Assembly: GCA_013350335.1 (NCBI GenBank)
Contig: CM023539.1
Location: forward strand, 16,306,302 to 16,370,301
DNA length: 64,000 nt
Direction: 5' to 3'
DNA from: Chimonanthus salicifolius
Lineage: Eukaryota; Streptophyta; Magnoliopsida; Laurales; Calycanthaceae
The notes under the pieces are model-generated. The model was not told the origin of the DNA, ran no database searches, and was given only the letters and a program-made list of their open reading frames with translations. Of this stretch, positions 56,260 through 64,000 are shown one piece after another. Numbering within the stretch: position 1 is the first letter of the stretch; each line of letters opens with the position of its first letter. The position numbers were made by a program, and so were the translations under genes.

Positions 56260-56659
56260 TGATTTAAAAATTCGGGCTATTACAAAAACCAAGTGAATGA
56301 GGTTTGGCCATAGTGTATGGCCAAACCCCACAAAGGATTACTTATGGACTTAGAAATGATTGTAAATCAAATGGAACATGGGATTGATTGATTGGCATGT
56401 TATAAGGTAACGGCACCTCACAAGGGGTGCACGATCATGAGCGGTTTCTGGACGAAAACGCAATGACACTTTAGTGGTCATTGGTAGGATTCTACCTCTT
56501 TGAAACCATGGGACATGTAATATGACTTTAGTTCATGTTTTTGATGAGTTATTTTGTATCAAATGTTATGTTTTAAATATGGAAGTTTTATGCTATGATT
56601 TAAACTATTACATAGCATATGGATATTTACGTCTCATGCATGGCATGGGAGGGATGATT

Positions 56660-56820
56660 TGTAACAGGAGGCCACGCTCCGTCGGGGCGTCCGTAAGGCA
56701 TCCGTGGGAAGACCTTGATGTGCATTATCCATTAAGAAGTAACTGGAGAACACACTCCGTCGGGGCGTTCGTTAGGCAACTGTGGGGATACCTTGATGAG
56801 GAAAATTCCATCAAGAGGAT
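56660..56820 (+). repeat. GC-rich modules with TTGATG hairpins
   Basis: Two units with CACGCTCCGTCGGGGCGTCC or ACACTCCGTCGGGGCGTTC, each followed by CCTTGATG paired with CATTAAG or CATCAAG. Equivalent to 34222-34376. Confidence 0.8.
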
Positions 56821-57324
56821 ACATGTGTTTGTGATGGGTGGGACTCATTGCATATGACACCATGGCATGGCTACAGGGTTTTAATAATATGTTATCTATA
56901 TGATTTTGTACTAACCATGTGTTAACCCTATTTGGAATACCTACTGGGTGCGTTGTCTAATGCCCTACTTTTACCCTAGTGGATGATACAAGAAATGAAG
57001 GGAATGATGAATGTGATCGGAGCCAAGCATAGGAGCTTGGATATGTTTAATTATATTTTGTTTAAGTTGCTCATGGACTATGTAATTCGAGTAGCTAGCA
57101 TTTGGGCATGTAATAACTTAGGTATTTTTGCTATGGTTTGAATGATTTATTTTGGATATTTAAGTTAAGATAATTATGGTTAAGACTTGGACTACTTTGC
57201 TAACTAAAATGGAATAGAATTAGGGTTCTATTATAATTCTGCAGTTATGTTTTATTCCGCAAGTTAACTTGAATACGTTTGAACCATTTTAGTGGACTTG
57301 GTCTACGCACACGTATGGTTGGCC

Positions 57325-57360
57325 AGTTAAGGGTCTGGCTTTTGAAGCTAGGAGTTAGCT
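57325..57360 (+). other. LTR terminal stem-loop
   Basis: Arms TGGCTT and AAGCTA around TTG, one G-U pair, with outer arms AGTTAAG and GTTAGCT. Confidence 0.65.
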
Positions 57361-57460
57361 CGCGTCGTGGCATCCCGCTCTCTCTCACTCTTCTATTATA
57401 TATAAAAAAAAAAAATAGACTCTGATTTTCGGCTTAGTGAAAAGGACGGGGCGTTACAGT

Positions 57461-57472
57461 TGGTATCAGAGC
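57461..57472 (+). promoter_or_regulatory. Primer-binding site, tRNA-iMet type
   Basis: Perfect TGGTATCAGAGC two bases after the LTR end at 57458. Confidence 0.94.
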
Positions 57473-57865
57473 GAAACGGGAAGGTTGAATCTTTCGAAGT
57501 AAGATTAAGACGGTTTCATGTCTCACTGACAGATAAGAATCCCAACTGACCGACTCTTCGGAGTCCGCTGCATGGGGGCCGGATTAATTTACTTCGTTAG
57601 ACTCAAACTGAAACATTCAATCTGAGAACAACAAGGTATGATAGCAAAGGAAGTACAGTCACAATAATTGGATTTATCAAACATAGCAAAATAGGATATA
57701 TTTCCCCGATATCCCCAAATTGAGAAAACGAATACTTGATATTTAGGAAGTTTCCCCAAAAACAAAGAAATACAAAGAGTACTTATTTGGCAATTTTCCC
57801 CATAATGTGAAAACACAACTTTATGAAGGAGCTAAGTCAATAATGTTTTCAATGACTTAGGAAAA
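57473..57865 (+). other. Leader with TTCCCC motifs
   Basis: Common leader block, then TTCCCC motifs at about 57701-57800, then CAATGACTTAG before the gag ATG. There is no zinc-knuckle ORF. Confidence 0.65.
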
Positions 57866-57995
57866 ATGCCTCCAAAAAGAAAGCCCGACAAAACCAAAAA
57901 AGGGATGAAAATGAGGTACAAAAATCTCAACATGAAGAGGAGGAACAACAATCTCAACATGAAGAGGAAGAACAACAATCTCAACATGATGAACA
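57866..57995 (+). pseudogene. gag N-terminal stub fused to LTR sequence
   Basis: Starts MPPKRKPDKTKKG. The following AATCTCAACATGAAGAGGA repeats would encode SQHEEE-like units in another frame, as in the gag at 985-2239. Gag similarity ends near 57995, where LTR-type purine-rich sequence begins. Confidence 0.75.
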
Positions 57996-58504
57996 AGACA
58001 TTTTCTCTTCTCTCCTTTCCTCTCTCTCTCCCACCTACACTTCTATACTCGGAGAACTATTGAAGAGCAAAGGAAGAAGAAGGATTAAGGAAGGAAAAGA
58101 CAGACCAAAAGAAAAGAAGAAGACGGGAAAGAATGTATGTTTAGAGGTTAAACAACATAGGAATAAGTCTAAAGAAAACAATAGGTTTGCCCATGGTGTG
58201 GCCAAACCTATGGGTTCCACAATTGGTTGGAATGGTTGGCCAAATTGTGTTGGGGCCATGGGATTGGAAATCCATTCAAGGAATGGATATGTGTTGAAAA
58301 CAACTAACCAAAGGATTGAATACATAACCATGTTACAATGATACAAATGTTGGATGGACTATGAACAAGACCCTAATCTTGGTTAGGGTTAGAGTAAATT
58401 CACTAAGAATTATATGGATGATGAAATCTATGTTTAAAAATGGTAAGGAATGGATTTCATGAAGAAGGGCCTAACCATGCATGCAAGAAAGAGAACTGAC
58501 AAAA

Positions 58505-59010
58505 AGTCAGTCGACTAAATCTCAGGATTCAATCGACTGAAATGGTGCTGGCCGAACACATAAGGGGTTATCTGGGTGTTTCAACTGACTGAATCTTATG
58601 ATTCAGTTGACTGAACATGGAATGGATTAAAATAATGGGGTCTATTGGTATTTCAGCCAACTGAATCCTAGACGTACCAAATAAGTAAGTGAGTTGGTGT
58701 GTTTCAGCCGACTGAATCTTATGATTAAGTCGACTGAAGGTACACTTACCAAATACGTAAATAATTAGTTGATGATTTAGCCGACTAAATCTTTGATTCA
58801 GTCGACTGATTGTATGCTGGTCGAACACACATATGATCTGATCCAAAGTCAGCCGACTGAATCCGTGATTCAGCCGACTAAAAGGTTATGGGTCAAGTAT
58901 ATACAGTACTGAGTTGTGTTTTAGCCGACTGAATATTATTATTCAGTCGACTGAAAGTTTATGAGTAAAGCAAAGACTGTATCTGGGCATGATTCAGTCG
59001 ATTGAATTTA
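58505..59010. repeat. Diverged 72-bp-phased palindrome array
   Basis: First arms (TTCAGCCGACTGAATC and variants) start at 58580, 58652, 58703, 58776, 58848 and 58920. The steps are 72, 51 (one partner lost), 73, 72 and 72. The second arms read GATTCAGTCGACTGAA or variants. It has the same phasing as in the other LTR type despite many substitutions. Confidence 0.85.
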
Positions 59011-59204
59011 AATGTTTTATTTTTGGTTAATTTTCCAGATACCTCTGTTTATCCAGTGGGATGTAAAGGTTGATGAAAATTAAATGCATAATCAAATTGA
59101 TATATATGTGGTTGAATTTGTTAAGGTAACGAGCTTCGATTCATTTTTCACGTGAGCGTTAGCGTTGTTCTTGCAAAACAAGAAAATGACAGTAATCGGA
59201 CGTT

Positions 59205-59219
59205 GGCAGGATTCCTGCC
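59205..59219. other. GGCAGGATTCCTGCC hairpin
   Basis: Homologue of GGTAGGAATCCTACC in other LTRs. The third base pair is changed in both arms (T-A to C-G). Confidence 0.65.
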
Positions 59220-60276
59220 TTATTGAGACTATGGATTATATATGATACTGGTTTTATTCCAACTGTGATGTTTATTTTGGTTATAACAAATGGTATATGT
59301 TTATGAACTATTTTTCAATGATAGTATGTAATTTGATATGAAATGGCATTCTTGCACTCATTATCTCATGCATGGCATGGGAGGGAATACATGTGACCAG
59401 CAAGCCAAGTTATGAGAGGTCCGGACATGATTTTGGCTTGAAACTAGCTTGTATGAAGCTATGTGAACTATTGATATGTTGGCCTTGTCCGAGATTGCTA
59501 TGAATGGGTACGGCGTAATTTGAGCTAAAGAGCTCTTGGGTATATGGTCCCGAAACCCTGGGCAGAGGGAGGAGTCCACACTTCATCGATAATTCCGATT
59601 AACATATGTGGGGAGGTATAACAGTGACCTGGTGGTGCCGTCACAAAACACTGCGGACGTAATTGGCCAAGGGAACACCTTGACATGATGATTTATCAAG
59701 GAAACTATTCATATATGATGGTATTGGATATGGAGATTGGGTGAGTGATCATTTCGCATTGACACCCATGTCATGATGGATAAGTAAGCATGATTATGAT
59801 ATGGATATCATGCATTGTTTTACTACTTATGAGATGTTTAATAAATATGATATGATGTTTCTATCTTGATTTTCTATTGATCATATGTGTGTCATAACCC
59901 TACTTGGAATTCATACTGGGCATGTTGACTGATGCCCTACTTCTACCCTATACATGATGGAACAGGGAATGACAAGGACATGGGACATGAAGGGAGCCAA
60001 GCGTAGGAGCTTGGACAGATTTATGCTTATATTATTTACATTGATTTTGAAAGATGTATTGGGAGGATTGATATTTTGGATTGTAATAACTTAGAAACTA
60101 TTTGTTACGGTTTGATAATCGTTAAGTTTTAAATGAATTGAATGGTGATTGGCTTTTCTTGCTTAATGATGACACGTATATGGATGATATTTTATTCATA
60201 TGATAATTCCACAAGTATTTAGTAAAGCGTGTGAAATGTTTTAGTGGATTTAATTCGCGCACACGTAAAGGTGGCC

Positions 60277-60312
60277 AGTTAAGGGTCGGGTTTTGGAAAC
60301 TCGAACTTAACT
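60277..60312 (+). other. LTR terminal stem-loop
   Basis: Arms TCGGGTTT and AAACTCGA around TGG with one G-U pair, and outer arms AGTTAAG and CTTAACT. Confidence 0.75.
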
Positions 60313-60405
60313 CGCATCATAACGTTCCCACTCTCTCTCACTCTTTTATTAAAAAAAATATATATACTCTGATTTGTGGCGAGTGAAAAAGGGCGGGGCG
60401 TTACA

Positions 60406-60840
60406 GTTGGTTCAAAGCGAAATCGGAAGTGTTGAATCTCGCAAAGTAAGATTAATACAGTATCATGTCTCACTGACAAGATAAGAATCCCAACTGATCG
60501 ACTCTTCGGAGTTTGCTGCACGGAGACCGGAGTAATTTACTTTGTTGAGAATCAGACTGTGAGTATTCAATCTGAGAACAACACTTGATGAGGTAAGTAA
60601 CAGCAAAGGAAGAACAATCACTATAATTGTGGATTTATCAAACATAGCGAAATAGGATGTATCTCCCCCGAAGAAGAAAACATCATAATTTCCCCCAAAA
60701 TGAGAAACATCATATTATACATAGGAAAACTTCCCCAAAACAAGAAATACAAGATGATGATTAGGCAATTTTCCCCAAGTATGTGAACATAAAATTTTGT
60801 GAGAAAACGAAGTCAATCAATGTTTCGATAACTTAGGAAA
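60406..60840 (+). other. Leader with decayed primer-binding site
   Basis: The PBS place reads TGGTTCAAAGC, two bases short of TGGTATCAGAGC and with a further substitution, so priming is unlikely now. TTCCCCC motifs follow at 60665-60775. It ends ATAACTTAG before the gag ATG. There is no zinc-knuckle ORF. Confidence 0.7.
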
Positions 60841-61712
60841 ATGCCTCCAAGAAGAAGAAATACCCGACAGAACCTGCATCAGGAAGAGGAGCAGAACGAA
60901 GAGGAACAGGACAGCGAGAACATTCCTGAGGTACCTCCTGAGCTGCAGAGCCTAGTACAGGCAGTAGTCACCTCCATTCTACAGCAACACCTGAACGGCA
61001 ATGGAGGCCCAACCTCCAATGAATCGCAGGGCTGAAATATGGTCAGAGATTTCCAACAACATCGTCCCCCTTATTTCAATGGGAAAGAGGGACCCGCAGG
61101 AGCGGAGAACTGGATCGAGAATATTACCAAGATCTTGAAGCTGCTCAAGATCACTAGTGATGAGGACAGAATATTGCTGGCTACTTCACAATTAGTAGAC
61201 AATGCCGACAAATGGTGGAGAATTATAGAACGTCAACAAGCACAAATTCTAGAGGAGGATAGGACAGAGATGACCTGGGACCAATTCACTGGGATGTTTC
61301 TGGATCATTACTTTTCAGAGGAAGAGAAGGAGCGCCAGACACAAGCGTTCATATCTCTGGTCCAGGGCACCATGACTGTTGTGGATTATTATCAGGAATT
61401 CCTCCATCTATCATCTTATGCTCTATACATGATGGACACGGAATACAAGAAGGCCCGAAAATTTGAACGAGGCTTGCGACCTAACCGAAGAGCCAAAGTC
61501 ACTATCTTCAAGTCAGCTACTTTGGCAGAAGTGGTTAGTCGAGCTAGCATAGCCGAACAAGAGCTGACGGAGACAGTCGGATTTGAGGATAACCGACGAG
61601 TTCAGAGTGGGGGAAATACTTTCCGCCCTCACAAGAGATTCAGACCCAACTCTGGGAGACCCTCAGCCTCTACCGTTTCTACTGGAGGTTTTTCGTCCCA
61701 ATCATCCCTCCA
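60841..61712 (+). pseudogene. gag, truncated by fusion to LTR
   Basis: ATG at 60841 (MPPRRRNTRQNLHQEEEQ). The frame stops at 61036 (TGA after ESQG) and continues in another frame at 61039 with MVRDFQQHRPPYFNGKEG. It is then open through ENWIENITKIL, LLATSQLVDNADKWW, MTWDQFTGMFLDHYF, ARKFERGLRPNRRAKV and the basic tail. It ends before the zinc knuckle at about 61712, in CTCCACAAATGG, where LTR-interior sequence starts. This is the least damaged capsid region in the window. Confidence 0.9.
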
Positions 61713-62351
61713 CAAATGGTATATGTTTATAAGCTGATTTTCAATGATAGTATGTAATTTGATATGAAATGGATTCTTGCACTCATTATCTCATGCATGG
61801 CATGGGAGGGAATACATGTGACCAGCAAGCCAAGTTATGAGTGGTCTGGACATGATTTCGGCTTGAAACTAGCTTGTATGAGCAATGTGAACTATTGATA
61901 TGTTGGCCTTGTCCGGGATTGCTATGAATAGGTACGGCGTAATTTGGTCTAAAGAGCTCCTGGGTATATAGTGCCGAAACCCTGAGCAGAGGGAGGAGTC
62001 AACACTCCATCGATAATTCCGATTAACATATATGGAGAGGTATAACATTGACCTAGTGGTGCTGTCACAAAATACTGCGGACGTAATTGGCCAAGGGAAC
62101 ACCTTGATATGATGATTTATCAAGGAAACTATTCATCTATGATGGAATTGGATATGGAGATTGGGTGAGTGATCATTTGGCATTGATACCCATGTCATGA
62201 TGCATAAGTAAGCATGATTATGATATGGATATCATGCATTGTTTTACTACTTATGAGATGTTTAATAAATATGATATGATGTTTCTAACTTGATTTTATA
62301 TTGATCATATGTGTACCATAACCCTACTTGGAATCCCTACTGGGCATGTTC
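61713..62351 (+). mobile_element. Interior LTR fragment
   Basis: Nearly identical to 59286-59946 (from AAATGGTATATGTTTAT through the modules to CTACTGGGCATGTT). It is therefore part of the 3' LTR of the element at 57996-61712, whose pol and 5' half of the LTR were deleted. It is cut at 62351 by the next LTR. Confidence 0.88.
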
Positions 62352-63079
62352 TGTAATACCCCGATTTTTCAAAGATATAAATATTTACAAAAATGCCATT
62401 TGAATGGTAAATTAGAAGGTTATGATCGTAGATGAGAAAATTACAGGGCCCATGGTTCAATTAAGATCCAATGTACATATATTAAGGTTCAAATTAAAAT
62501 AAATGAGTAATGTACATCTAATTGGGTCAAGATGGTTATTTGGGTCAAAGGACCCAATTGGGACCCAATGGGTCGTGGTAGACTTATTTGACCATTGGGT
62601 GAGCTCAATTTTAATTGGGTTAGGCTGAATTGATTTGGAATTAAATGGAGGATAAATAGGTAGGTTGGATGCAAATATGTAAACCACATTTAAATGGGTA
62701 AACCACTCATAAATGGGTCATGGCTCCAAATTGGATCAATGAGCTAAATTGGGACCCAATGGGTCGAGCTGACCTTGTTGACCATGGTTGACCGTATGGA
62801 CCATCAAGTGAGCTCAAAGGCTGAGTCAAATCATGTTGAGTTGGGGCTGAAGTGAGTTGGATTTGAATCAAATAATGGAGTTGATTCAAGTGCATTAAAT
62901 GAGTGGTATTAAATGGGCTGAGTTGAGCTAATGAGTTGGGTGAGTTAAATTGGAAACCAAAGAGACCATTATTTCAAGTGAGTCAAGTGGGAGGTGAGGA
63001 GTTGCTTTGATCTCAAAGACTCCAAAACAAACTCCCCCATACGTTGGTTAAATGGGAAGATTCTTCCATGCATGAAACA

Positions 63080-63119
63080 CCCCCCCCCCCCCCCCCCCCC
63101 ACCCCCCCCATGGGGTGTT
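63080..63119. repeat. Homopolymer of 31 C plus C8
   Basis: C31 (63080-63110), A, then C8. The same LTR place at 43185-43200 has only a short G run (GGGGGG). It resembles the C29 run in gag at 51429. Confidence 0.9.
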
Positions 63120-63640
63120 AATGGGAATCAAGAGGAGATGGACGGTCTCATGGGACACAATAAGAGTTGCAGCCGATTGGTCATGGGAGATGAAGGGACA
63201 TGAGGTTTCATCTCAAGGATGAAACCCCCAAAGGAATCATAAAGAGGGAGGTGAAGAGACATGATGGTTGCAAAGGGGTGCCACCAAGGGACACCACCTT
63301 TGGCCGATCCTTATCAACCAAGCAAAAGGTTTGGATTTCATTTCCACTCTTTCCCTCTCCCTCTTGGCCGAATCACTCTCTCCTCCTCTTGGCCGGCCAG
63401 CATTGTAAGAGAAAGAGATCAAAGTTTCCATTCAAGGCCACCCACCCTCAAGTCAAGGACTTGGAGTATTGACCATCCCAAGTTTCTCTCTCTCTCAATT
63501 CAAACCTACCTCCACCTTGGCCGAACCAGCCCTTGGTGTTTTCACCATTGATCAAAGCACACAATCAGCTAAGGACTAAGGGAGCAAGAAGGAAGGAAGG
63601 AAGGAAGGATCAAAGGAGAGAAGAGAAGCAAAGGAGATTG

Positions 63641-63646
63641 GTAAGT
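63641..63646 (+). promoter_or_regulatory. Candidate 5' splice site in LTR
   Basis: G|GTAAGT after GAAGCAAAGGAGATTG, at the position conserved in the other LTRs. Confidence 0.55.
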
Positions 63647-63691
63647 ATTTCATAAAAGTTTGTTAAGAAAAATGGGATTAAGGGAACATGA

Positions 63692-63928
63692 TTTGGCCAT
63701 GGTATGGCCGAATCTACCAAAGGTTTAAATTATGGATGATGAGGTTTAAAAGAATAGAAACATGGATCATAGGGTTCGGCCACTTTGGATGGCTGAACCC
63801 CATGAAAGGATTTGATAATTTTGTATGGTTTTGGAGAGATAAAAACCATACCAATGTATGAGAGTTTTTAAGTGTTTTAATTGGAAATAAAATCGATGTT
63901 TTGGGTCAGCCACTGGATGGCTGAACCA
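63692..63928. repeat. Three GGTTCGGCC-type inverted repeats
   Basis: At about 63692 (loop very short), 63773 and 63901. In the last, the arms read GGTCAGCCA and TGGCTGAACC, so the central bases changed on both sides. Confidence 0.78.
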
Positions 63929-64000
63929 TATTGTTATTATGGCTAAAATTTGGGGCATGAACCATACACAAAGGATGGAATGATTGAGTCAAGAGAACCA

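Larger units (their letters stand above)
44724..56284 (-). mobile_element. Autonomous-type Ty3/gypsy chromovirus element, nearly complete
   Basis: 11.56 kb on the minus strand with perfect AAAAC target duplications (44719-44723, 56285-56289). LTRs are 53002-56284 (5', 3283 bp) and 44724-47936 (3', 3213 bp). The internal region 47937-53001 has gag, protease, RT, RNase H, integrase and a chromodomain-like end in gypsy order. It is inactivated by a few frameshifts and one clear stop. The C-terminal module, iMet PBS and long LTRs suggest the Tekay/Del group (inference). The zinc-knuckle ORF is absent from its leader. Confidence 0.95.
53002..56284 (-). repeat. 5' LTR of the gag-pol element
   Basis: TGTAACGCCCG to CTATTACA on the plus strand. 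Landmarks are the terminal stem at 53091-53126, GC-rich modules at 53690-53820, GGTAGGAATCCTACC at 54073, the palindrome array at 54484-55110, a GTAAGT donor at 55200, a W-box palindrome at 55833, and a TA run at 56235-56259. It is very similar to the 3' LTR; the larger differences are the extra array unit and the longer TA run. Confidence 0.94.
42632..57458 (+). mobile_element. 5' LTR of a plus-strand element, interrupted
   Basis: Own pieces are 42632-44723 and 56290-57458, about 3.26 kb. The interruption is the complete element 44724-56284 with AAAAC duplicated. It begins TGTAACACCCCGG after 25S sequence (preceding five bases AGTGT) and ends GGCGTTACA followed by a PBS. Landmarks are TTTCATC..GATGAAAC inverted repeats at 43090-43270, CT runs and a purine-rich tract at 43380-43620, the GTAAGT at 43631, eight GGTTCGGCC repeats, GC-rich modules at 56660-56820, the CCAAGC hairpin at 57003, and the terminal stem at 57325. 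Confidence 0.9.
57996..60405 (+). mobile_element. LTR lacking U3, fused to a gag stub
   Basis: Starts inside the purine-rich stretch of an LTR and ends GGCGTTACA at 60405. U3 is missing. It has a donor-like GTATGT at 58135, a degenerate GGTTTGCCC/GGCCAAACC inverted repeat at 58180, a 72-bp-phased palindrome array at 58505-59010, GGCAGGATTCCTGCC at 59205, a diverged module region at 59390-59700, the CCAAGCGTAGGAGCTTGG hairpin at 59998, and the terminal stem at 60277. It combines the array type of the element at 44724 with different downstream sequence. Confidence 0.82.
62352..64000 (+). mobile_element. LTR entering from the right edge (partial)
   Basis: Begins TGTAATACCCCG directly after TGTTC. 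The U3 resembles that of the LTRs at 31373 and 42632 (ATGGTTCAATTAAGATCCAA). It contains a 31-C homopolymer, TTTCATC..GATGAAAC arms, CT tracts, a GTAAGT donor at 63641 and three GGTTCGGCC-type repeats at 63692-63925. The end lies outside the window, so solo or complete status is unknown. Confidence 0.88.

Overview
This is a plant nuclear (angiosperm) window made almost entirely of Ty3/gypsy LTR retrotransposons nested in each other and in a broken fragment of 18S-25S ribosomal DNA. I see no host protein-coding gene. The evidence for a plant is the 18S and 25S rDNA sequence, the primer-binding site complementary to plant initiator-Met tRNA, and a chromovirus-type gag-pol with a C-terminal chromodomain-like segment that best fits the Tekay/Del group (inference). 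The species cannot be named from the sequence alone.

Layout. 1-26204: minus-strand retroelement block. Positions 93-3379 hold decayed RT, protease and gag, a separate intact zinc-knuckle ORF (2479-2940), a leader and a PBS. They are followed by a truncated LTR (3380-6149), a gag fragment with its leader and PBS (6150-7120), and a full 5' LTR (7121-26204). That LTR is split by three solo LTRs with perfect 5-bp target duplications (7419-15421, 16240-19432, 21948-25669), the first of which is itself split by a fourth (8995-13102). 26205-42631: a rearranged minus-strand rDNA piece (25S fragment, 18S, spacer, 25S 3' half). A young 10.2-kb non-autonomous LTR element (31373-41609, target duplication TGCCC) is inserted in its 25S part. 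42632-64000: a mainly plus-strand block. An LTR (42632-57458) is split by an 11.6-kb minus-strand element with a nearly complete gag-pol (44724-56284, target duplication AAAAC). After it come leader and gag fragments, truncated LTRs, and another LTR running off the right edge.

How the parts work together. All the LTRs are long (3.2-4.1 kb where complete) and share one architecture despite strong sequence divergence. In sense order this is: palindromic W-box-like pairs in U3; a purine-rich stretch ending in a GTAAGT-type splice donor; many GGTTCGGCC inverted repeats, or in one LTR type a 72-bp-phased array of TTCAGTCGACTGAA palindromes; several further conserved hairpins; and a stem near the LTR 3' end whose two arms change together. 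The non-autonomous element has lost gag-pol but keeps a 156-codon ORF that also lies upstream of gag in the element at 1-3379. It encodes three CCHC-type zinc knuckles. Between the two copies I count 17 synonymous and 6 non-synonymous codon differences over 58 codons, and both ORFs begin 2 bases after an AG that looks like a splice acceptor. A spliced, separately expressed nucleocapsid-like accessory protein is the most interesting candidate system here.
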